Assembly: GCF_000332335.1 (NCBI RefSeq)
Contig: NZ_KB235952.1
Coordinates: 8,613-41,302, forward strand
Source of the DNA: Kamptonema formosum PCC 10802
Lineage (GTDB): Bacteria > Cyanobacteriota > Cyanobacteriia > Cyanobacteriales > Oscillatoriaceae
DNA length: 32,690 bases
Reading direction: 5' to 3'
Both the position numbers and the translations under genes were made by a program. The notes beneath the pieces were generated by a model. That model saw nothing but the letters and a program-made list of their open reading frames with translations, made no database searches and was not told the DNA's origin. Position 1 is the first letter of the stretch, and every line of letters begins with the position of its first letter. Shown here piece after piece: positions 23,902-30,171 of the stretch.

Positions 23902-25065
23902 CTAGCGGATGTATTCCTTGAGGATGCTGTTGCGATTGGGGTGGCGCAGTTTCCGCAGGGCCTTCGCCTCGATTTGGCGGATGCGCTCGCGGGTGACGTT
24001 AAATATCTGGCCAATTTCCTCTAGGGTTTTCATGCGCCCGTCATCAAGGCCGTAGCGCAGGCGCAAGACATCGCGCTCCCGGGGGCTGAGGGTGTCAAGG
24101 ACGCTTTCCAAGTCCTCCCGGAGCAGATTTTTGGCGACCTGATCTTCTGGAGTCTCGCCGTCGGACTCAATAAAATCCCCCAGTCGGGAGTCTTCTTCTT
24201 TCCCGATGGGGGTTTCTAGAGATATGGGCAGCTGAGCGGATTTAGCGATGAAGCGCAGCTTCTCGATGGTCATTTCCATGCGAGTGGCGATTTCCTCTTC
24301 TGTGGGCTTGCGGCCCATTTCTTGAGAGAGGAGTTTAGTGGTCTTTTTGATCCGAGAGATGGTTTCGTAAAGGTGAACGGGGAGGCGGATAGTGCGGGAC
24401 TGATCGGCGATCGCGCGAGTGATCGCCTGACGAATCCACCAAGTGGCGTAGGTGGAGAACTTGTAGCCCTTCTCGTGGTCAAACTTCTCCGCCGCCCGAA
24501 TCAGACCGAGACTGCCCTCTTGAATCAGGTCTTGGAACGACAGCCCGCGATTCATATATTTCTTGGCGATCGAAACCACCAGCCGCAGGTTGGACTGCAC
24601 CATCTTGTCCTTGGCCCGCCGGCCCAGGTGGAGGCGCTGGCGAAATGCCGGCAGGGGCATTTTAACAGCGTCAGCCCACTCCGCATCGCGCGGAGAGCGC
24701 TCTAGCTCGCTGCACAAGTTCTCTCGGATGCGCTCTAATTCCAGCAAATCGGCAATTTTCCGCGCCAGTTCAATCTCCTCGTCAGCGCGAAGCAGCCGAA
24801 TCCGCCCTATTTCTTGCAGGTACAGGCGAATAGAATCTTCAGTATAGTGCTTCTTCTTAGCCTGGGCTTTCCGACGGCTGGAGCGAACCTTTCCAGACTT
24901 GCCGTCCTCCTCCTCAGGCGGAATGTCCAGAGATACCTCTAGGTCGCTGGAGTCGCTCAGCTCCATTTCTGTATCTTCCATTAACCGATCTAAATCGAGT
25001 TCGGGCTGGGGGATATCCAGCGCATTCCGATCGAGAGTTTCCAGTGTGTTGTTAGGCTGGGTCAT
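23902..25065 (-). CDS. sigA: primary RNA polymerase sigma factor SigA (RpoD)
   Basis: The 387-residue group 1 sigma-70 has a short acidic N-terminus and then [20 protein letters not shown], typical of cyanobacterial SigA. Region 1.2 is [15 protein letters not shown]. Regions 2.1-2.4 contain [36 protein letters not shown] and [13 protein letters not shown]. Region 3 follows, and region 4.2 is [20 protein letters not shown]. It directs vegetative transcription from -35/-10 promoters. I chose the ATG at 25065 (MTQPNN), which has GAGG eight bases upstream. An ATG eight codons earlier (25089) lacks a site of its own. The gene is followed closely by a heptamer repeat and the convergent hli. A 1.4-kb gene-poor region lies upstream. 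Confidence 0.97.
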   Translation of the reverse strand: MTQPNNTLETLDRNALDIPQPELDLDRLMEDTEMELSDSSDLEVSLDIPPEEEDGKSGKVRSSRRKAQAKKKHYTEDSIRLYLQEIGRIRLLRADEEIELARKIADLLELERIRENLCSELERSPRDAEWADAVKMPLPAFRQRLHLGRRAKDKMVQSNLRLVVSIAKKYMNRGLSFQDLIQEGSLGLIRAAEKFDHEKGYKFSTYATWWIRQAITRAIADQSRTIRLPVHLYETISRIKKTTKLLSQEMGRKPTEEEIATRMEMTIEKLRFIAKSAQLPISLETPIGKEEDSRLGDFIESDGETPEDQVAKNLLREDLESVLDTLSPRERDVLRLRYGLDDGRMKTLEEIGQIFNVTRERIRQIEAKALRKLRHPNRNSILKEYIR

Positions 25066-25089
25066 GCCGCGTTCCTCATGCTCCTTCAT

Positions 25090-26466
25090 GAATCAATCAA
25101 TAACTGAATAGCGTGTTCGGTTGAGATCCAGACAGACTAGCCTGTTGCCAAGTTTTTCAAGCCACAAGTGGCTCGAACAACCGCTAGCTAGCTGACTGAA
25201 AGATACATCGCGCTCAGCGCCACCAAAAGGTTGGGGAGAAGCGCCACTGAATACGGCTATCTCGGATCTTGCGAAGACCTCTCCGATTGTAGCCTTTTTC
25301 ACAAAAAAAGCACGCTGTTTGGTCGGCTTAACGATGGTGTCGGGAAGTCGCGCTTCTTCAGCTTTGTCCAGCTCTACCATGCGATCTTAGCTGCGTGCTT
25401 GAAAAGTCTACAAGATACTAGGAGATTTGACAGGCGCTACCCGGATATGACCTTCCGGGACAGCGGGTTCCATCCAATTCCAGGTAGTGAGTTGGAACAT
25501 GAGCGTTTCGTTTTTGCCAGCTGAGTTGCAGCTCCAAGCGAGAATCATTGACGCACCCATATTTACCCTTTGTCCTTGAATTGCCTGGGCAATTCGCAAG
25601 CGAGTCGGTGCCGGTTGTGCCGGCTGTTGAGTGGTGAGTTGGGGGCTGCGCTGTGCCGGTGGCACCTCCCTCAGATTGGAGGCGCGATCGTCGCAGCCCG
25701 GGCGGAACGATAAGATGGAAGCCCGCAAGTCGGGCGTTGCCGAATCCTCAGGATTGCGCCTTCCGTTACAGCAGAGAAGCCGTTCTCTGACGAGCCACGC
25801 GCTAAGTGCCGGCGCTCCCAAACGGTACCGGTCGGCACCCCCCTTTGAGTCCTCAAGGCTGAAAGCTACATTCTGTTAAATACTACTTAAGTTTGTAACA
25901 AAATCCATCGGGAGAAATACCCGAACTCCATGCAGCTATTCTAGTCAATAAATTTGGAAACTGACAGTGGGTAAGTCTGAGAAATTAACATTTCCTCATC
26001 AGGGCGGTGGGAAAAGTGCCCTAGCCAAGTGTGGGAATGCCCGTGTTTGTTGGGTTTGAAGCGCTTGGGGCCGGCCCCGCCAAAACTGGAGTTGCGCCTG
26101 GAGAGCGCTGTCACTTTTGGGGGCTTAGGGGACAGGGAGAGAAAAACTTCAAGGACCGGCTCAGTGGGCAAACCCCAAAAACTCAGGAGAGCAGTGGGAA
26201 TTCACAGGGTTTTTACCGGCTTTGCCTGCCCGATCCCGGGCTTGTTAGCTGAGGGCTAAGGGAAAACACTGGCATGGCCGCAGTCTGGAAGAAAGCTGGC
26301 AGGTCGCCGCTGCCTTCAGCTTGACTAATTTGATTCCAGCAGGCGAATTGCCTTTGGCTGAAATCCTATCATATTCTTCCGCGAACCGCTCTGGAGTCAA
26401 TTGAGTCAATATCTCAGGTGAAAGTGAGAGAAGTGCCAGCGAGCGCCCCACGGGCAGGGTGTGCGG
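25090..26466. other. gene-poor 1.4-kb region upstream of sigA
   Basis: Several open frames of 60-137 codons occur here on both strands, but none shows recognisable sequence, a good ribosome-binding site or a consistent direction. The best positioned is a 95-codon minus-strand frame (25380-25093) ending 4 bases before the earlier sigA ATG; I do not recognise it. A hairpin GCCCG/CGGGC lies at about 25722-25736, and AATCCT/AGGATT at about 25742-25756. A long untranslated leader or distal promoters of sigA could lie here. No RNA family was recognised. Confidence 0.5.
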
Positions 26467-27306
26467 TCAGCGCACCCTGCTCGTTGCCGGAGGCGGCTGG
26501 GAACTGGGCGGAGAATCGACCGGCCATCCCAAGCGCGCCGGCTGTTGGTAAACACGTTTCAGCGTGTTTACGTCTCTGGGGGAAATGGGGGGCGGAGTGC
26601 GAACCTGGGAAAAGTACAGGGCGTCAGTTTCACTGGGGCTGTGCCCCCAGATGCCCAGAGCGTGGCCCAATTCGTGGCGAGCCGCTGCTTGGATGTACGC
26701 CCCGTGCTGGTTGGGGCTCAAGAAGATAGTGCAGCGGTGGGACAGAATGGCCGGCTGGCCCTGTGGCTGGCGGATGTAGAGCTCGTAGCGGGTTTCCGCT
26801 GAGCGGGCGCGTTCGGGAGTGCCGGTGGGAGACATCCGCAAGCTCGGCTGCCGGTGCCAGATGGCGATATCCGCGATTTCTGGCTGCGCCACCACTTCTA
26901 AGGGCAAATAGACGCCCCACTCCCGCACCGCCTGCAATACGGCACTCACCCGCAGCTCCTGCCGGTGATGGCCCGAGGGAGTGCCCGCTAGGTTGCCGTC
27001 AGCTGGCTGCACGTAAACCCTCACGGGAAATTGCGACCACACCAGATGGCCCACTTCCCCCGCTGTTACCCGATCGAAATAATCTCCGCTGTTTGCCGGA
27101 TCGCGCCACTGCGCCAAACTGGGGGGCAGGGGGTGGGGGCGCGGGGGTGGCAGTCCCTGAGGCAGGTCGGTGGAACTCAGCAGCGGCGCAGCTGAATACA
27201 AGCCGCCGGTGGGGTTGGCGGCTGGGAGACGGGAGTGAGTAATAATAACAAGTAAGGCGGTGAGAATGGCGAGCAAAAAAACTGCCTGCGGTCGCAGCCA
27301 GCGCAT
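26467..27306 (-). CDS. matrixin-like zinc metalloprotease (M10-type), membrane-anchored or secreted
   Basis: The 279-residue protein has a hydrophobic N-terminal segment (residues about 8-23, signal peptide or anchor). A Pro-rich linker (about 50-65) follows, then a protease domain with the extended zinc motif HELGHALGIWGH (211-222). This metzincin motif (HExxHxxGxxH) binds zinc through three histidines and uses the glutamate as base. Downstream, TDALYFSQV occupies the place of the Met-turn, with Leu where metzincins usually have Met. The ATG at 27306 follows a few bases without a clear ribosome-binding site. The tail is Pro/Ser-rich. The role (extracellular or periplasmic proteolysis) is inferred. 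A bulged hairpin (26454-26480) overlaps the stop codon. Confidence 0.85.
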   Translation of the reverse strand: MRWLRPQAVFLLAILTALLVIITHSRLPAANPTGGLYSAAPLLSSTDLPQGLPPPRPHPLPPSLAQWRDPANSGDYFDRVTAGEVGHLVWSQFPVRVYVQPADGNLAGTPSGHHRQELRVSAVLQAVREWGVYLPLEVVAQPEIADIAIWHRQPSLRMSPTGTPERARSAETRYELYIRQPQGQPAILSHRCTIFLSPNQHGAYIQAAARHELGHALGIWGHSPSETDALYFSQVRTPPPISPRDVNTLKRVYQQPARLGWPVDSPPSSQPPPATSRVR

Positions 27307-27363
27307 ATATGGCTGATTTTAGAGTCTAAATTTCTTACTCACGCAACATTCCAAATAGGACGG

Positions 27364-27594
27364 CTACTTGCCTAGCCACCCAGCGCTCAAAATCAGCGTT
27401 AACCCCATAAAAATCACACTCAGCGCCCAGGTGATGCGGTTGAGAGTGGTTTCGGCACTTTTAGCGCTGGTAAAAAGCTGGGCTTGTCCGCCAATGCCCC
27501 CAATGCCATCGCCTTTGGGGCTGTGCAGCAACACGAACACAATAATGCCTACGGCAGACGCTGCCCACAGGACTTGCAGGACATTAACAAGCAT
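27364..27594 (-). CDS. secG: protein-export membrane protein SecG
   Basis: The 76-residue protein has two hydrophobic helices (about residues 4-22 and 53-72) joined by a Gly-rich loop with the SecG signature HSPKGDGIGGIGGQAQLF. SecG is the small accessory subunit of the SecYEG translocon and aids preprotein passage. I chose the ATG at 27594. The frame stays open for 21 codons upstream, but that stretch is charged and not SecG-like. The order gpmI then secG on one strand is a known bacterial and cyanobacterial arrangement. Here a 774-bp gap with a possible small gene on the other strand lies between them. The matrixin-like gene follows 57 bases downstream. Confidence 0.92.
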   Translation of the reverse strand: MLVNVLQVLWAASAVGIIVFVLLHSPKGDGIGGIGGQAQLFTSAKSAETTLNRITWALSVIFMGLTLILSAGWLGK

Positions 27595-27798
27595 ACGCAC
27601 ACTCAAGTTTCTCTTGTTTGGGGTTGGCCCGCGAGTGCCGGCCCGATCGACTTTCACAAGTCTGAAGTCAGGCTGGCACTCTCGCCGCTAATCCTTTGTA
27701 TATATTAAGAGATTGTTCAGAGGATTGGGGGCTCAGGGTCAGTTTCAAAGGAAGAGAGAAAATTTAATCATGGATTTTGTGGGCCTGGCCGGAAAGCG

Positions 27799-27807
27799 TG
27801 ATATAAT
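27799..27807 (+). promoter_or_regulatory. extended -10 promoter before the CPNCG mini-gene
   Basis: TGATATAAT is a perfect TG-n-TATAAT extended -10 box. Transcription would start near 27814, about 20 bases before the ATG at 27834. No good -35 is seen (TTGTGG lies 19 bases upstream). The motif is direct; its use is inferred. Confidence 0.45.
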
Positions 27808-27833
27808 ACACACAGAGACTTGAGGACAGCCCT

Positions 27834-27962
27834 ATGGGCCAGATAGCGGCTCTTGGAATTTTTCACTGTCCCAATTGCGGGTTTATGCTATCGCAAGACT
27901 GGAATGGCGATGCCTGGGATTTTCCTGGAAGCTTTGCGGAATACGGCCTCTATCATTTTTGA
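27834..27962 (+). CDS. possible 42-residue CPNCG-containing small protein
   Basis: A short frame begins MGQIAALGIFHCPNCGFML and ends with aromatic residues (FAEYGLYHF). It holds a single CPNCG motif, the half-site of a zinc ribbon, and could bind metal as a dimer. Support comes from position: an extended -10 box at 27799-27807, GAGG eight bases before the ATG, and a stop at 27960-27962. I do not recognise a family, and the frame is short enough to be chance. It is in the 774-bp gap between secG and gpmI, opposite to both. The rest of that gap (27963-28368) holds one hairpin and no gene I can support. Confidence 0.4.
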   Translation: MGQIAALGIFHCPNCGFMLSQDWNGDAWDFPGSFAEYGLYHF

Positions 27963-28239
27963 GGGGGATAGTGCTATCGTTTCACTGTCCAGGAATATCC
28001 GGAATAAGTCGGAAACTGTATCAGAACAGACTCGCGCACCCCAACTCGACGCAGATGTTTGGCCTTCTAGTTAGGAGGCTCTGACCCTAGTCTGGCACGG
28101 GCGGGACAGGCAGATAGGGCTGGGAACCGGCAGAGATTTGGGGTGAAACCGCCCCCACTCGACTTCTAACGGCAGCAGGTGGGAGAGCCCCCGGCGGCAG
28201 CAGTGTCCCCGATTCTCACGGCCCGCCATTGGGGACCGC

Positions 28240-28262
28240 TCTGCGGGCTGAAGCCCCGCAGA
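28240..28262. repeat. perfect hairpin with GGCTGAAGCC core
   Basis: TCTGCGGG (28240-28247) pairs with CCCGCAGA (28255-28262) over CTGAAGC. There is no T-run on either side. It is about 100 bases past the gpmI stop and resembles the GGCTGAAGCC phrase at 3248 and 8226, a dispersed cyanobacterial motif. It may protect the gpmI transcript end. Confidence 0.5.
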
Positions 28263-28368
28263 TGCGGCATGTCGCGCCTGGAAGAGTCAAATGAAAACAT
28301 GCGCTTGGCGGTTCTGCGCCCTGAACGGCAAGCGAATGCCTGAGGCAAGATGGCCCGAAAGCTGTTGG

Positions 28369-29967
28369 TTAGAGCCGAACGCTCACCGGCGTGCGGTTGG
28401 CGCGAACCTCAAAATCCACGGGCACAATTACAGAGCGGCCAGTCATTTCCGCAGGTTGGGGCAGGTTTAAAATTTCCAGGATAGTGGGGGCAACATCGGC
28501 CAAGCAGGCATCGGCTCGCAGGCTGACTTGGGTGCCGTGCCCCGGGATTTTCAGCCCTTCCCCTTCGATTAAAATAAAAGGCACCGGGTTGGTGGTGTGA
28601 GCCGTCCAGGGGTTGCCCTGTTCGTCCACCATGTATTCGGCATTGCCGTGGTCAGCGATAATAATCGCCGTACCGCCGGCGCGGCTGACACTTTCCAGCA
28701 GGCGGGCCAGACAGCTATCGACAGTTTCAATCGCCTCTGCGGTGGCTTTCATATTGCCGGTGTGCCCCACCATATCGGGGTTGGCGTAGTTGATCGCCAC
28801 CAGGGAATAGATGCGCTTTGCCATGGCCGCAATGGCCACATCGGTCACCTCGTTCGCCGACATTGCCGGTGCCCGGTCATAAGTCGCCACCATCGGACTT
28901 TGCACCAGCTCCCGATCCTCGCCCTCAAACGGCTCCTCCAACCCACCATTAAAGAAATACGTCACGTGCGCGTACTTCTCTGTTTCAGCGGTGCGAAACT
29001 GGCGCAGTCCGTGTTTAGCAAGCACCTCCCCCAAGATATTGCTGAGGTTTTGCGGCAAGAATGCCACCAGCACCGGCAGGTCTGGGTCATATTGAGTGAA
29101 AGTGGCAAACCACAGGGGGAGGATTTGCTGCCGCTCAAACCCCTTGAAATTCGGAGCCACAAAGGCATAAGTGAGTTGCCGAGCCCGGTCAGGCCGGAAG
29201 TTAAAGAAAATTATGCCATCTCCCGGCCCCACCGCTCCCGGAGCGATGCGAGTCGGGACGACAAACTCGTCCGTGATGCCTTGACTGTAAGAAGCAAGCA
29301 AAACCTCTCTAGCGGAGCGGCCATCCCCAGGGCCATCCTGAGTCATCACCTCGTAAGCGCGCTTAACCCGATCCCAGCGGTTGTCGCGATCCATCGCGTA
29401 GTAGCGCCCGCTGAGAGTGACAATCCGCCCCACGCCGGCGCGCTCAATCGCCTGTTCAATTTTGCCAATGGCTTCGACTCCCTCTGTTGGCGAGGTGTCG
29501 CGCCCATCCGTAAGAGCGTGGAGGCACACTTGTGAAATCCCCTGCTCCTTCGCTAGCTCCAGCAGTCCAAAAAGATGGCTAATATGGGAGTGTACCCCGC
29601 CTTCAGAGCAAAGACCGACCAAATGCAGCTTGCCCGAAGTAGAACGCACCTGCTGGCAAATTTTCACCAGTGCCCGGTTGCTCAGTAAGGAGCCATCTTC
29701 CACCGCATCCGTAATGCGCATTAATTCTTGCTTGACAATCCGACCGGCACCAATGTTCATGTGGCCGACTTCGGAATTGCCCATTTGGCCTTCCGGCAGC
29801 CCCACAGCTTTACCAGAGGTTCGGATTAGCGTTCTCGGATAGGCCGCCCACAGGCTGTCCATCACAGGTGTATTGGCAGCAGCAATCGCATTTCCCTCCG
29901 TTGCTTCACGGTAGCCCCAGCCGTCTAAAATGACTAGCACTACCGGAGACACAGGTGCTTGCGCCAT
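28369..29967 (-). CDS. gpmI: 2,3-bisphosphoglycerate-independent phosphoglycerate mutase
   Basis: GpmI interconverts 3- and 2-phosphoglycerate in glycolysis and gluconeogenesis, using two Mn ions and a phosphoserine intermediate. The 532-residue product fits the family. It starts VVLVILDGWGYRE (metal ligand D in ILDGWG), then the phosphoserine segment PEGQMGNSEVGHMNIGAGR. It has the GGVHSH loop, HALTDGRDTSP, RYYAMDRDNRW, FFNFRPDRARQ, the C-terminal NYANPDMVGHTGN, and IIADHGNAE. The ATG at 29967 gives the normal start. The substrate-binding and catalytic residues all appear present. It lies upstream of secG on the same strand and is divergent from the repeat lipoprotein gene, with a 204-bp gap. 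Confidence 0.97.
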   Translation of the reverse strand: MAQAPVSPVVLVILDGWGYREATEGNAIAAANTPVMDSLWAAYPRTLIRTSGKAVGLPEGQMGNSEVGHMNIGAGRIVKQELMRITDAVEDGSLLSNRALVKICQQVRSTSGKLHLVGLCSEGGVHSHISHLFGLLELAKEQGISQVCLHALTDGRDTSPTEGVEAIGKIEQAIERAGVGRIVTLSGRYYAMDRDNRWDRVKRAYEVMTQDGPGDGRSAREVLLASYSQGITDEFVVPTRIAPGAVGPGDGIIFFNFRPDRARQLTYAFVAPNFKGFERQQILPLWFATFTQYDPDLPVLVAFLPQNLSNILGEVLAKHGLRQFRTAETEKYAHVTYFFNGGLEEPFEGEDRELVQSPMVATYDRAPAMSANEVTDVAIAAMAKRIYSLVAINYANPDMVGHTGNMKATAEAIETVDSCLARLLESVSRAGGTAIIIADHGNAEYMVDEQGNPWTAHTTNPVPFILIEGEGLKIPGHGTQVSLRADACLADVAPTILEILNLPQPAEMTGRSVIVPVDFEVRANRTPVSVRL

Positions 29968-30108
29968 ACTCAGTCACTCTTTTTTTAGCATGTTCCAATC
30001 GATCATATCATCACCCGAGGCTCTCTCAACATCCTAAACTATTACAAAAAGCCTAAATCTCAATTTAGAGGCCGCTTTTGGCTGCCCGGAGCGATTATAA
30101 AGTTAACC

Positions 30109-30114
30109 TATAAT
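30109..30114 (+). promoter_or_regulatory. -10 box candidate for the repeat lipoprotein
   Basis: TATAAT lies 58 bases before the GTG start, in AT-rich sequence. No matching -35 is seen at 16-18 bases; the nearest TTGGCT is 25 away. The -10 is a perfect match, but such hexamers are common in AT-rich gaps. Confidence 0.3.
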
Positions 30115-30171
30115 TATAGCATCTACAAGTCGGAAGCAATTTTAGAATTAAACCTTTTGGGGACATCGATC

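Noticed and set aside
25093-25380. 95-codon minus-strand frame just before sigA
   Set aside because: The position is attractive, but there is no ribosome-binding site or recognisable family, so it is only mentioned under the gene-poor region.
25408-25821. 137-codon minus-strand frame upstream of sigA
   Set aside because: No recognisable sequence, mixed composition and no clear ribosome-binding site; not supported as a gene.
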